Positions 15,795-26,354 are shown, counted from the first letter of the stretch. The stretch is DNA of 64,000 nt from Loktanella sp. IMCC34160 (GCF_004145845.1 NZ_SELP01000004.1:124001-188000), one strand, 5' to 3'. Program-made: numbers and translations. Notes: a model not told the origin generated them from the letters alone.

Positions 15795-16991
15795 TCAGGC
15801 CAGCGCCAAGACGATCCCGCCAGCCGCGCCTGCAAGGACCGCCAACCAGGGCGGGCATTTCCAGACCGTCAGGGCCACGAACAGCGCCAGCGCCAAAGCG
15901 AAGTCGGCCATGCCGCCGACGCTGCCGGTGAAAACCGGGTCATAGAGCGCCGCACCAAGGATCCCGACCACCGCCGCGTTGATGCCCCGCAATGCGCGGC
16001 GAACCGGCGCAACCTGCCGCAGCCGGTCCCAGAAGGGCAGGACCCCGATCAGGATCAGGAACCCCGGCAGGAAGATCGCCGCAAGGGCCAGCGCCGCCCC
16101 GGCAAGGCCACCCGGACCCGCGATGCTGACCGCGCCCAGATAGGCGCTGAGCGTGAACAAAGGCCCCGGAACCGCCTGCGCCGCCCCATAGCCCGCCAGA
16201 AAATCCGCATCACTGACCCAGCCGGGCTGCACTACGGCGGCGTCCAGCAAGGGAAGGACCACATGGCCGCCCCCGAACACCAATGCGCCGGACCGGTAGA
16301 AGGCATCGGCGACCGCCCAAACCTCTGCCCGATCCGCAAGGAGGGGCAGGGCGACCAACCCGGTGGCAAAAAGCGCCGATGCCGCAATGCCGACCCAGCG
16401 AGGTAAGGACAGGCTGGCCCTGCCTGTCGGTGCGGATTCCCCCGCACGGCCTGTGACCAGCCCCGCGAGCGCCCCCAGACCAATCGCCCCGATCATGCCC
16501 ATCCCGGACGGAAACGCCGCCAGCGCAACGACGGCCGCAACGGCAATCGCCGCGGTCTCGCGGTCCGGGCACAATGTGCGCGCCATGCCAAGCACCGCTT
16601 GCGCCACCACGGCCACGGCAACGATCTTCAGCCCGTGCAGCGCGCCCACGGCCACTGGTCCAGTCAGTGATCCGACCCCCAACGCGAACCCCAGAAGGAC
16701 AAGGGCGGACGGCAGGGTAAAACCCACAAACGCCGCCAGTGCCCCCAAGGGTCCCGCACGGTGCAGCCCCAGTGCAAATCCCACTTGGCTGGAGGCCGGG
16801 CCGGGCAATACCTGACAGAGCGCCACAAGGTCGGCATAGTCCGCGTCAGACAGCCACCCACGCCGGTCTACGCATTCCGCGCGGAAATATCCCAGATGGG
16901 CAATGGGGCCGCCAAAGGACGTGCAGCCCAGCCGCAGGAAGGTCCAAAACACCTCTGCCACGGTTCCCGCCGGTTTGCCTGTTTGTGCCAT
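15795..16991 (-). CDS. chrA: Chromate transporter ChrA
   Basis: 398 residues from the ATG at 16991 (MAQTGKPAGTVAEVFWTFLRLG); an open extension of 32 residues was not used. It is a long-chain CHR protein with two homologous halves. The N-terminal half has TFLRLGCTSFGGPIAHLGYF and the CQVLPGPASSQVGFALG motif; the C-terminal half has the matching SGALVFGGGHVVLPLLDAAV and GYGAAQAVPGPLFTLSAYLG. About ten to twelve membrane helices. The family exports chromate, although many chromosomal copies have no proven chromate role. It is divergent from lgt. Confidence 0.9.
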   Translation of the reverse strand: MAQTGKPAGTVAEVFWTFLRLGCTSFGGPIAHLGYFRAECVDRRGWLSDADYADLVALCQVLPGPASSQVGFALGLHRAGPLGALAAFVGFTLPSALVLLGFALGVGSLTGPVAVGALHGLKIVAVAVVAQAVLGMARTLCPDRETAAIAVAAVVALAAFPSGMGMIGAIGLGALAGLVTGRAGESAPTGRASLSLPRWVGIAASALFATGLVALPLLADRAEVWAVADAFYRSGALVFGGGHVVLPLLDAAVVQPGWVSDADFLAGYGAAQAVPGPLFTLSAYLGAVSIAGPGGLAGAALALAAIFLPGFLILIGVLPFWDRLRQVAPVRRALRGINAAVVGILGAALYDPVFTGSVGGMADFALALALFVALTVWKCPPWLAVLAGAAGGIVLALA

Positions 16992-17098
16992 GCCGCCTGT
17001 GCCCTCAACCAATTGGCACAGGTCTAGGACCAATCGCGCCTCTGGCCAAGACCGCCCGGCCTTGACTTCCCTCCGGTGCCGTCCCATCCATTCTTCCC

Positions 17099-17983
17099 AT
17101 GCAGGCCGCGCTTTCTTTCCCCGACATCTCGCCCGAGATTTTCTCGATCACGCTCTTCGGGATGGAGTTCGCGCTGCGCTGGTATGCGCTGGGCTATATC
17201 GCCGGGATTGCCATCGGCTGGGGTCTGATCCGCTGGCTGATCGGGCGGGTCGGGTTATGGCCGGAAAACCAGCCACCGATGAGCCGCGAAGACCTTGAAA
17301 ATCTTGCCACATGGATCGTTGTCGGCGTCATTCTGGGCGGGCGGATTGGCTATGTGCTGTTCTACAGTCAGGGCGCCTACCTGAGCGATCCATTGGCCAT
17401 TCTGCGCGTCTGGGAAGGAGGCATGTCCTTCCACGGCGGGTTCCTCGGCGTGGTCGCTGCCGTGTTCTTTTTCGCGCGCAGGCATGGCCTGCCGCTGGGG
17501 TCCACCGCCGATGTCATCGCCGTGGCCGCGCCGCCCGGCATTTTCCTTGTACGCGTCGCCAATTTCATCAACGCCGAACTTTGGGGTCGCCCGACGGACC
17601 TGCCATGGGGCGTCGTGTTCCCGGGCGAGGCGGCACAGGATTGCGGGCCGGATATCCTGCTTCTTTGCGCCCGGCATCCCAGCCAGCTGTACGAGGCCGG
17701 TCTGGAAGGATTGCTTCTGGGCCTGATCCTGATTGTGGTCGCCCTGCGTGGCGGGTTCAAGCGGCCGTGGCTGGTGTCGGGGCTGTTCTTCGCGGGTTAC
17801 GGGTTGTCCCGGTTCATGGTTGAATTCGTGCGCCAGCCCGACGCGCAATTCGTCACGCCCGGCAACCCGCTGGGGCTTTATCTGCATCTGGATGGCTACG
17901 GTCTGACCGCGGGGCAATTGTTGTCGCTGCCGATGATCCTGATCGGGCTTTGGGTGATCCTGCGATCGCGGCGGCGGGCATGA
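17099..17983 (+). CDS. lgt: Prolipoprotein diacylglyceryl transferase
   Basis: 294-residue polytopic inner-membrane enzyme that attaches diacylglyceryl to the lipobox cysteine of prolipoproteins. Seven hydrophobic segments are visible. The Lgt signature is present as [19 protein letters not shown], with the essential HGG in [11 protein letters not shown] and the conserved [12 protein letters not shown]. It opens an operon with a methyltransferase and pgeF: its TGA overlaps the next ATG in an ATGA junction. Confidence 0.95.
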   Translation: MQAALSFPDISPEIFSITLFGMEFALRWYALGYIAGIAIGWGLIRWLIGRVGLWPENQPPMSREDLENLATWIVVGVILGGRIGYVLFYSQGAYLSDPLAILRVWEGGMSFHGGFLGVVAAVFFFARRHGLPLGSTADVIAVAAPPGIFLVRVANFINAELWGRPTDLPWGVVFPGEAAQDCGPDILLLCARHPSQLYEAGLEGLLLGLILIVVALRGGFKRPWLVSGLFFAGYGLSRFMVEFVRQPDAQFVTPGNPLGLYLHLDGYGLTAGQLLSLPMILIGLWVILRSRRRA

Positions 17984-19038
17984 CTGCGCTGGCCGACCTG
18001 CTGATCCGCCGGATCGCGGCGACCGGTCCGATGACGCTGGCCGAGTTCATGGCCGAGGCGCTGATGCACCCCGAGCACGGCTATTACAGCACCCGCGATC
18101 CTTTGGGCGCGGGCGGCGATTTCATCACCGCGCCCGAGATCAGCCAGATGTTCGGGGAAATGATCGGCCTGTCGCTGGCGCAGGCGTGGATGGATCAGGG
18201 CAGCCCGGCGTCATTCACACTGGCCGAACTGGGGCCGGGGCGCGGGACGTTAATGGCCGATATCCTGCGGGCCACGCGGGGCGTGCCGGGGTTTCATGCC
18301 GCCACCACTGTGCATCTGGTCGAAACCTCTGCCACGCTGCGGGCGGAACAGGCGGCGCGGGTTCCCGGTGCGATCTGGCACGACTGTGCTGATGACCTGC
18401 CCGAGGCACCGCTGTTTCTGGTCGCGAACGAGTTCCTGGACGCTCTGCCGATCCGGCAATTCACCCGCGACCAGAATGGTTGGCGCGAACGGATGGTCGG
18501 CGTGACCGAGGGCAGTCTGACCTTCGGCCTTTCCGCACCCGCGCCCATTGCCGCGCTGGACCACCGGCTGGACGATACGCAGCCCGGTGACATCGTCGAA
18601 TCCTGCCCGGCGCTTCCTGGGATTGTCGGCGCGGTGGGGCAGCGCATCGCGGACCACGGCGGCGCGGCCCTGTTCATCGACTACGGCGACTGGCGGTCGC
18701 TGGGCGATACGCTTCAGGCGCTGTCGGGGCATGACACAACAGATCCGCTTGCCGCGCCGGGACAGGCCGACCTGACGGCGCATGTGGATTTCGAAGCGGT
18801 GGCCAATGCCGCCGCTCCCGCCCGGCACACGCGGCTGGTGACCCAAGGGGTGTTTCTGGAACGGCTGGGCATCACGGCGCGGGCGCAATCGCTGGCTGCG
18901 CGGATGACCGATCCGGCGCTGGAACAGCATATTGCCGCGCATCGGCGCTTGACCCACCCGGCGGAAATGGGTGACCTGTTCAAGGTAATGGGACTCTATC
19001 CTGACGGCTGTCCGCCGCCACCGGGGACCGAGGCATGA
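17980..19038 (+). CDS. NDUFAF7/MidA-type SAM-dependent methyltransferase
   Basis: 352 residues from ATG 17980, which overlaps the lgt stop by four bases. It belongs to the COG1565 family (human NDUFAF7/MidA), arginine methyltransferases needed for respiratory complex I assembly in eukaryotes. Visible features: [21 protein letters not shown] at the start, the SAM-binding [20 protein letters not shown], and [11 protein letters not shown], followed by [10 protein letters not shown] and FEAVANAA further on. The bacterial substrate is not established. It overlaps pgeF by four bases. Confidence 0.9.
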   Translation: MTALADLLIRRIAATGPMTLAEFMAEALMHPEHGYYSTRDPLGAGGDFITAPEISQMFGEMIGLSLAQAWMDQGSPASFTLAELGPGRGTLMADILRATRGVPGFHAATTVHLVETSATLRAEQAARVPGAIWHDCADDLPEAPLFLVANEFLDALPIRQFTRDQNGWRERMVGVTEGSLTFGLSAPAPIAALDHRLDDTQPGDIVESCPALPGIVGAVGQRIADHGGAALFIDYGDWRSLGDTLQALSGHDTTDPLAAPGQADLTAHVDFEAVANAAAPARHTRLVTQGVFLERLGITARAQSLAARMTDPALEQHIAAHRRLTHPAEMGDLFKVMGLYPDGCPPPPGTEA

Positions 19039-19802
19039 CACTGGACATCATCACCTCTGACCTACTGTCGCCCCTGCGGCACGGGTTCTTTGCCCGCAAG
19101 GGTGGGGCGTCGTCCGGCGTGTTCGAGGGGCTGAACTGCGGCTACGGCAGTTCTGACCAGCACGAGGCGGTCACCATCAACCGCACCCGCGTGGCCGAGG
19201 CGATGGGCGCGCCGATCAAGGCGCTGCAAGGGGTGCACCAGACCCATTCGGCAAAGGTTCTGACCGTCGACGGTCCGGTCGATGACCCCGAAGGCCCAAG
19301 GCCCGAGGCCGATGGCATCGTCACCGCGACACCGGGGATCGTCGTCTCCGTCCTGACCGCCGATTGCCAGCCGGTGCTGTTTGCCGACCCGCGCGCCGGG
19401 GTCGTGGGCGCGGCCCATGCGGGCTGGAAAGGGGCGCTGGGCGGGGTGCTGGAGGCAACCGTCGACGCGATGGAGGCGCTGGGCGCCGAACGGCAGGACA
19501 TCGTCGCGGTCATCGGCCCGTCGATCAGCCAGCGCGCCTATGAGGTCGGGCCGGAGTTCTTCGAGGACTTCATGGACGAAGACCCCGCCTATGGCCGGTT
19601 CTTTGCCAATGGCGATGGCGACCGGTTCCTGTTCGACCTTCCCGGGTTTGGCCTGTACCGATTGCGCGCCGCCGGGGTCGGGCAGGCCGAATGGACCCGG
19701 CACTGCACCTATTCAGACCCGGCGCGGTTCTATAGCTACCGCCGCACCACCCATGAACGTCAGGCCGACTATGGGCGGCTCATCTCGGCGATCCGGCTGT
19801 AA
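19035..19802 (+). CDS. pgeF: Peptidoglycan editing factor / polyphenol oxidase (YfiH)
   Basis: 255 residues of the YfiH/PgeF (laccase-domain) family. Conserved elements are RHGFFARKGGASSGVFEGLNCGYGSSD, HQTHSAKV, the metal-site TADCQPVLFADP, and AAHAGWKGALGGVLEATV, plus IGPSISQRAYEVGPEF. In E. coli the enzyme removes wrongly incorporated L-Ser from muropeptide precursors; other members oxidise phenols or deaminate purine nucleosides. It ends the lgt operon, consistent with an envelope role. Confidence 0.92.
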   Translation: MTLDIITSDLLSPLRHGFFARKGGASSGVFEGLNCGYGSSDQHEAVTINRTRVAEAMGAPIKALQGVHQTHSAKVLTVDGPVDDPEGPRPEADGIVTATPGIVVSVLTADCQPVLFADPRAGVVGAAHAGWKGALGGVLEATVDAMEALGAERQDIVAVIGPSISQRAYEVGPEFFEDFMDEDPAYGRFFANGDGDRFLFDLPGFGLYRLRAAGVGQAEWTRHCTYSDPARFYSYRRTTHERQADYGRLISAIRL

Positions 19803-20065
19803 TTCGGGCAGAAATCGGGCAAGTTCGACTGCCCCGATCCGGAAACAAACCACCTGAGAATGGCAGTATTGTTTTGAAATCCCTTGTTTTGCTGGGGTTT
19901 GCCGCCGTTGTTTCCATTTCAAAGGGCAATCCTGCAGAAACTTCGGGATTTGATGCAATTCCTTGGAAAATCCTTGATTTGTCAAACTCGCGCCAAGAAC
20001 CGCCGCGATAGTGGGTCCAACGTCGGCAAGATCGGCGACCTAGCGAGCAGCAAAGGATTGAACAG
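19803..20065. other. 263-base AT-richer gene-free region
   Basis: Lower GC than its surroundings, with TTGATTTGTCAAAC near 19975-19988 and other T-rich stretches that could hold the promoter of the small gene at 20066. No protein-coding frame was supported. Confidence 0.4.
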
Positions 20066-20263
20066 ATGAAGAAACGTTGGATGAACGGGGTGATCGACGA
20101 AGCAGCGAAATGCACGACCCGGATGCCTTGGGAACGTGGTCTGCGCCGTCAGGCTTTCATCGCCAGCCGCAAGGCGTCGCTGAGCGACCGGGAAGTGGCC
20201 AGCCTCGCCACGGTCGCGCGTGGTCGCGCCAAGGTTTTCATGGGGGCTCAGGTCGTCGCCTGA
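20066..20263 (+). CDS. Small basic conserved protein
   Basis: 65 residues: [16 protein letters not shown], then [17 protein letters not shown] and a C-terminal [20 protein letters not shown]. Basic, no signal peptide or membrane segment. Support for coding comes from AAAGGA upstream of the ATG, its own promoter-like AT-rich upstream region and a strong terminator 63 bases downstream, which together define a stand-alone transcript. The MPWxRGxRRxAFIAxR pattern resembles small proteins I associate with Rhodobacterales, but I cannot name a family. Function unknown; an RNA- or DNA-binding role would fit the charge. Confidence 0.65.
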   Translation: MKKRWMNGVIDEAAKCTTRMPWERGLRRQAFIASRKASLSDREVASLATVARGRAKVFMGAQVVA

Positions 20264-20325
20264 TCGCTCCGGCGGGTCGCTCGGTCCCGCACGGTTTCCC
20301 TCGGGGTTCCTCCCCCGAACCTGAA

Positions 20326-20358
20326 ACGGCCCCTTGCCAATCGGCAGGGGCCGTTTTT
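20326..20358 (+). terminator. Intrinsic terminator of the small basic protein gene
   Basis: ACGGCCCCTTGCC and GGCAGGGGCCGT form a 12-bp stem with one bulged T and a 4-base loop, followed by five T. This fixes the 3' end of the short transcript starting upstream of 20066. Confidence 0.9.
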
Positions 20359-20572
20359 CGTTCTGTCGGCCCGGGGGCACGCCGAAATATGGCAGGATTG
20401 GCCGGCTGCCGCGAACAATCCGCTTCAAAGACTTGCATTGAAGCGGAATTCATACCCTTCCACATAGAATTTTTGACAAATGCGGTCCCGTCGGGGAATC
20501 GTTTCCTGACTCATGATCTGCTGATCGTTGCCGGTGGGGGCCGGCGAAAAGCGCAACTTTGATAGGTTTCGC

Positions 20573-21364
20573 ATGACCGCTGCCCCTTCGATTGGCCATT
20601 TCGGCTCTCTTCGCCCGTCCCGTGACCACAATGACCGGTTCGCCCAGACCGGCGACCAGCCGCAGCGCCGCCCCCCGGTGATGCGCCGGTTCGAGGTGGT
20701 TCACCTTGCCCCGAATGGCGATATTGCCGACTTTGCCCGAGTGGCCCCCGCAATGGAGGCCTTCGAGGAAGCCTTTTCCGCCTTTGCGCGCGGCACCCTG
20801 TTCCAGACCGAGGACGGCCCCCGCGCGGTCGAGGATCTTTTGCCGGGGGACCGGGTCAAGACCGCCGATCGTGGATTTCAGCCGCTGATCTGGAAGGGCA
20901 GTTGCAGCCTGATCGCGAATATCCCCGAACAGGCGTCGAAATTGCGGTCTCTTGTCCGGGTGTCGGCCGATTCCCTCGGGTTTGGTCGTCCGGGGCGCGA
21001 TATTGTTCTGGGCCCCTCGGCCCGGCTGTTCCACAGCTCAGAAGGGGTGCGCACCATGACCGGGCGGCCCACCGCCGTCGTGCCGGTGCGGGACTTCGCG
21101 GATGGGGTGAACATCGTCGATCTGACGCCACAGACCGCCGTGCAGGTCTATCACCTTGGGTTCGAGGAACAGGAGCGGCTGGTCGCCGACGGGATCGAGC
21201 TGGAAAGCTTCCATCCTGGCCCGGTACACCGCCTGCCGCTGCGCGGGGATCTGCTGGACCTTTACCTGTCCTTCTTCCCGCATATCCCCGATCTGATGGG
21301 GTTTGGCGCGCCCCGTTTCCCCCGGCTGCGTCTGGCTGATCTGGATCTGTTTTCTGCCGCTTAG
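20573..21364 (+). CDS. Hint-domain (hedgehog/intein-type) protein
   Basis: 263 residues from ATG 20573. After about 65 residues of unassigned sequence the central part is a Hint domain: FARGTLFQTEDGPRAVEDLLPGDRVKTADRG is the block-A like start, with WKGSC, a SARLFHSSEG segment (equivalent of the block with catalytic His) and HLGFEEQERLVADGIELESF near its end. The family is common in Rhodobacterales, often at the C-terminus of large secreted proteins; this one stands alone. The usual Cys or Ser splice nucleophile is replaced: the domain begins Ala-Arg-Gly-Thr, so autoprocessing is uncertain. It converges on the Lrp gene with overlapping stops. Confidence 0.75.
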   Translation: MTAAPSIGHFGSLRPSRDHNDRFAQTGDQPQRRPPVMRRFEVVHLAPNGDIADFARVAPAMEAFEEAFSAFARGTLFQTEDGPRAVEDLLPGDRVKTADRGFQPLIWKGSCSLIANIPEQASKLRSLVRVSADSLGFGRPGRDIVLGPSARLFHSSEGVRTMTGRPTAVVPVRDFADGVNIVDLTPQTAVQVYHLGFEEQERLVADGIELESFHPGPVHRLPLRGDLLDLYLSFFPHIPDLMGFGAPRFPRLRLADLDLFSAA

Positions 21365-21861
21365 GCGTCTTTCGCCAGCCGCGCTTCCAGAACGTCGAAG
21401 GGGACGCCGGGTTCATCCTTGGCGCCCCGGATCACAAGGCTGGTCTTGACGCTGGCCACATTGGGCGCGGCGGTCAGCTGTTCGGTCAGGAAGGTCTGGA
21501 AGCTGCGCAGGTCCGGGGCCACGCATTTCAGGATGAAATCCACCTCGCCGTTCAGCATGTGGCATTCGCGAACCAGTGGCCAGTTGCGGCACCGCTCCTC
21601 AAACGCGCTCAGGTCGGCTTCGGCCTGGCTGACCAGCCCGACCATGGCAAAGACCTGCACCTCGAACCCCAGTTCGCGGGCATCGACATCGGCGTGATAG
21701 CCCCGGATGAACCCCTGTTCTTCCAGCGTGCGCACCCGGCGCAGGCAGGGCGGGGCAGAGATGCCCACCCGCTTGGCCAGTTCGACGTTCGTCATGCGCC
21801 CGTCCGCCTGAAGCTCTGCCAGAATCATCCGGTCGATTTCATCGAGTTTGGAACCCGGCAT
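21361..21861 (-). CDS. Lrp/AsnC-family transcriptional regulator
   Basis: 166 residues. An N-terminal winged helix-turn-helix (LDEIDRMILAELQADGRMTNVELAKRVGISAPPCLRRVRTLEEQGFIRGY, residues about 6-55) is followed by an AsnC ligand-binding/oligomer domain (about 70-150) with GEVDFILKCVAPDLRSFQTFL. The MTNVELAKRVGISAPPCLRR recognition helix is typical of alphaproteobacterial Lrp proteins. It is divergent from trxB, 225 bases away. Targets are not evident from sequence. Confidence 0.93.
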   Translation of the reverse strand: MPGSKLDEIDRMILAELQADGRMTNVELAKRVGISAPPCLRRVRTLEEQGFIRGYHADVDARELGFEVQVFAMVGLVSQAEADLSAFEERCRNWPLVRECHMLNGEVDFILKCVAPDLRSFQTFLTEQLTAAPNVASVKTSLVIRGAKDEPGVPFDVLEARLAKDA

Positions 21862-21981
21862 ACGTCATCCCCAAGAAATTTTGCGAACACTACGCCGAAG
21901 GTGCGGGCTGCGCAATATTGTTTCGTGTCGGCGCAAGATTCTTAGCGTCCAACGTCTTTCCCCCTGCTCCGTCCGGCATAG

Positions 21982-23528
<1,547 letters not shown>

Positions 23529-23651
23529 CATCCCAAGGTGGATCGACGGAGTGCTGGGTCGGGTGCGCAGGCGTGACCCACCGGACACAGTCCGGAATGG
23601 TCTGATTTTGCCAAGATTTCCCCCTAGTCTCGCCATTCGCTTCGGCTTATG

Positions 23652-23667
23652 TGTTCACGCGTGAACA
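23652..23667. promoter_or_regulatory. Perfect 16-bp palindrome before the winged-helix/ATP-sulfurylase gene
   Basis: TGTTCACGCGTGAACA is a fully symmetric 16-mer ending 15 bases before the ATG at 23683. Its flanks (TATG to the left, TATT to the right) are AT-rich, so it probably overlaps or adjoins the promoter. Given the DNA-binding domain encoded at the start of the gene, it is a natural candidate for an autoregulatory operator; this link is inferred. Confidence 0.6.
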
Positions 23668-23682
23668 TATTGCGAGTCCCCG

Positions 23683-25758
23683 ATGCCCACCTCCGTGGCC
23701 AGACATAACCCTGCCGAGGAAGACCTGATCTTCCGGCTCTTGCGCCAGCTGGACGCTGCGCCAGGGGCGTCGCAGCGTGCGACGGCGGCGGCGTTGGATA
23801 TCTCGCTTGGGCGGCTCAATGCGTTGTTGCGTGGCGCGGCAGAGGCCGGGTTGATCACCATCAACGCCCGGCCTGGCCCCGATAAACGCCAACGGTTCGC
23901 CTATACCATCACCACCCGTGGCGCCGCTGAAAAGACGCGGCTGCGCGACCAATTCCTTGCCCGCAAATTCGCCGAATACGATGCCCTGCACGCAGAGCTG
24001 ACCGGTTCCAGCAGCGGCCTCACTCCCATCAAACACAGGACCCATCCGATGCAGAATAACCTTGCCCCCATCCCAGAGCTCTACGTCTCTTACGAGAGTG
24101 CACAGAAGCTCAAGGTCGAAGCCGCTGATCTGACCAGCCACGACCTGACCCCGCGCCAGATCTGCGATCTGGAACTGCTGATGAACGGGGGCTTCAACCC
24201 GCTCAAGGGCTTCCTGTCCGAGGAAGATTACAATGGCGTTGTGGACAACATGCGCCTTGCCGATGGCACCCTGTGGCCGATGCCGATCACGCTGGACGTG
24301 TCCGAAGCTTTTGCCGACAGCATCGAATTGGGTCAGGACATCGCGCTGCGCGATCAGGAAGGCGTGATCCTTGCCACCATGACCGTGACCGACCGCTGGA
24401 CCCCGAACAAGTCGCATGAGGCGGAAAAGGTGTTCGGCGCCGACGATCTGGCGCACCCGGCGGTGAATTACCTGCATCACACGGCCGGCAAGGTCTATCT
24501 GGGCGGGCCGATCACCGGCATCCAGCAGCCCGTGCACTATGATTTCCGGGGCCGTCGCGACACGCCGAACGAACTGCGCGCCTATTTCCGCAAGCTGGGC
24601 TGGCGCCGCGTTGTGGCCTTCCAGACCCGCAACCCGCTGCACCGCGCGCACCAGGAACTGACCTTCCGGGCCGCGAAAGAGGCACAGGCCAACCTGCTGA
24701 TCCACCCGGTGGTTGGCATGACCAAACCGGGCGACGTGGACCACTTCACCCGCGTCCGCTGCTACGAGGCAGTTCTGGACAAATACCCCCAGTCCACCAC
24801 CACCATGTCGCTGCTGAACCTTGCCATGCGCATGGCTGGCCCGCGCGAAGCGGTCTGGCACGGGATCATCCGCCGCAACCACGGCTGCACCCATATGATC
24901 GTCGGCCGTGACCACGCGGGCCCGGGCAAGAACAGCGCGGGCGAGGATTTCTACGGCCCCTATGACGCGCAGGACCTGTTCCGCGAGCACCAGTCCGAGA
25001 TCGGCATCGAAATGGTCGACTTCAAGCACATGGTCTATGTGCAGGAACGCGCCCAATACGAACCCAACGACGAGATCGAGAATCGGGATAACGTCACCAT
25101 CCTCAACATCTCGGGCACGGAATTGCGCCGCCGCCTGCGCGAAGGGCTGGAGATTCCGGAATGGTTCTCGTTCCCCGAGGTGGTGAAGGAACTGCGCCGC
25201 ACCTCTCCGCCCCGGTCCAAGCAGGGCTTTACCGTCTTCTTCACCGGCTTCTCGGGGTCGGGCAAATCCACCATCGCCAACGCGCTGATGGTCAAGCTGA
25301 TGGAGATGGGCGGCCGCCCGGTGACCCTTCTGGACGGGGATATCGTGCGGAAGAACCTGTCGTCGGAACTTGGGTTCTCGAAGGAACACCGCGACCTGAA
25401 CATTCGCCGCATCGGCTATGTCGCGTCCGAGATCACCAAGAACGGCGGGATCGCCATCTGCGCCCCGATCGCGCCCTATACCGCAACCCGCCGCGCGGTC
25501 CGGGAAGAGATCGAACAGTATGGTGCCTTTGTCGAAGTTCACGTGGCCACCAGCATCGAAGAGTGCGAACGGCGTGACCGCAAGGGGCTCTACAAGCTGG
25601 CCCGCGAAGGCAAGATCAAGGAATTCACCGGGATTTCCGACCCCTACGAAGAGCCGGCGAACCCGGAACTGCGGGTCGAAACCGAAAATGTGGACGTCGA
25701 CAACTGCGCCCACCAGGTGATCTTGAAGTTGGAAAGCATGGGGCTGATCGCGGGCTGA
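23683..25758 (+). CDS. Winged-helix domain fused to sulfate adenylyltransferase/adenylylsulfate kinase
   Basis: 691 residues in one uninterrupted frame. Residues about 12-105 resemble the EPS-associated MarR-like regulators (TIGR04176): DLIFRLLRQLDAAPGASQRA, ISLGRLNALLRGAAEAGLI, YTITTRGAAEKTRLRDQFLA and KFAEYDALHAEL. After a linker, Met123 (24049) begins a complete 569-residue ATP sulfurylase (about 123-510; QTRNPLHRAH at 314, GRDHAGPG at 408) plus APS kinase (P-loop GFSGSGKST at 522-530). The enzyme makes PAPS from sulfate and two ATP. Stand-alone homologues start like Met123, and AGGA lies eight bases before that ATG, so a shorter enzyme could also be made by internal initiation. Confidence 0.9.
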   Translation: MPTSVARHNPAEEDLIFRLLRQLDAAPGASQRATAAALDISLGRLNALLRGAAEAGLITINARPGPDKRQRFAYTITTRGAAEKTRLRDQFLARKFAEYDALHAELTGSSSGLTPIKHRTHPMQNNLAPIPELYVSYESAQKLKVEAADLTSHDLTPRQICDLELLMNGGFNPLKGFLSEEDYNGVVDNMRLADGTLWPMPITLDVSEAFADSIELGQDIALRDQEGVILATMTVTDRWTPNKSHEAEKVFGADDLAHPAVNYLHHTAGKVYLGGPITGIQQPVHYDFRGRRDTPNELRAYFRKLGWRRVVAFQTRNPLHRAHQELTFRAAKEAQANLLIHPVVGMTKPGDVDHFTRVRCYEAVLDKYPQSTTTMSLLNLAMRMAGPREAVWHGIIRRNHGCTHMIVGRDHAGPGKNSAGEDFYGPYDAQDLFREHQSEIGIEMVDFKHMVYVQERAQYEPNDEIENRDNVTILNISGTELRRRLREGLEIPEWFSFPEVVKELRRTSPPRSKQGFTVFFTGFSGSGKSTIANALMVKLMEMGGRPVTLLDGDIVRKNLSSELGFSKEHRDLNIRRIGYVASEITKNGGIAICAPIAPYTATRRAVREEIEQYGAFVEVHVATSIEECERRDRKGLYKLAREGKIKEFTGISDPYEEPANPELRVETENVDVDNCAHQVILKLESMGLIAG

Positions 25759-25785
25759 TAAGCCGCTGGCATCATGGTAAGATTT

Positions 25786-25817
25786 GGGCGCCGCACGCTG
25801 TGTGGCGCCCTTTTTTT
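25786..25817 (+). terminator. Intrinsic terminator after the ATP-sulfurylase fusion gene
   Basis: GGGCGCCGCAC (25786-25796) pairs with GTGTGGCGCCC (25800-25810), one wobble, followed by seven T (25811-25817). A strong rho-independent terminator. Confidence 0.95.
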
Positions 25818-25878
25818 GGGTTGCAGATCGCCCCGGGGTTGCTAGCTTTGAGTCGTAAACACAGTTTTGGAGAGTAAC

Positions 25879-26292
25879 TTGAAAAAATTCGGCTTCATTG
25901 CGGCAATTCTATTTTCGCTTTATTCAATGCCGTCCTTCGCTCAGTCAGGTGAACCAATTGGTCAGTTGCCTGTGGACGACAGCTTTATCGACATTGGACC
26001 CAGGTGGGAGCAGGGACAATCCATCCACCTCTGGGTTACCGTTGTCGAACACCAGGGGCGGTTTGCTGTCTGTGCAATCACCCAAAACGTCCGAAATAAC
26101 CGAGATCGGCAGGTGATGAGCGCCATCAGCCTGACGGTCAACCAGACACGGATTCAGAACGGGTTCCGCTGGGCTCCCAATGTGACGGGCAATTCGCGGC
26201 CGGACGGCCGGCCCGCCGAATGCCGTCTGACCCCAATGGCAGTCGTCGACGACCCGGTTTTCGACGTCGAAATCAGCCGGACGCGATATTGA
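25879..26292 (+). CDS. Hypothetical secreted protein
   Basis: 137 residues from TTG 25879, chosen since GGAG sits seven bases upstream and the product then starts MKKFGFIAAILFSLYSMPSFAQS, a textbook Sec signal peptide cut after SFA. An in-frame TTG at 25867 would add four residues. The mature part (about 115 residues) has one disulfide-capable pair of Cys (CAITQNV and ECRLTP) and beta-like strands (HLWVTVVEHQGRFAVCAIT). No family recognised. Codon use and GC look slightly lower than neighbours. It is isolated between a terminator and a hairpin. Confidence 0.6.
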   Translation: MKKFGFIAAILFSLYSMPSFAQSGEPIGQLPVDDSFIDIGPRWEQGQSIHLWVTVVEHQGRFAVCAITQNVRNNRDRQVMSAISLTVNQTRIQNGFRWAPNVTGNSRPDGRPAECRLTPMAVVDDPVFDVEISRTRY

Positions 26293-26303
26293 TATCGTAA
26301 AGC

Positions 26304-26339
26304 CTGCCGCGAAATTCGAACCATTGAATTTCGCGGCAG
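26304..26339. terminator. Bidirectional hairpin between convergent genes
   Basis: A perfect 14-bp stem (26304-26317 with 26326-26339) and 8-base loop separates the secreted-protein gene from the convergent cytochrome gene. No T-run follows on either side, so termination efficiency is uncertain. Confidence 0.6.
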
Positions 26340-26354
26340 CGATGCCGGGCGCTT

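Noticed and set aside
23647-25713. A 688-codon open frame antisense to the ATP sulfurylase fusion
   Set aside because: It lies wholly opposite a gene with clear catalytic motifs; long antisense frames are expected at this GC content, and the product is low-complexity in His, Gly, Arg and Asp.
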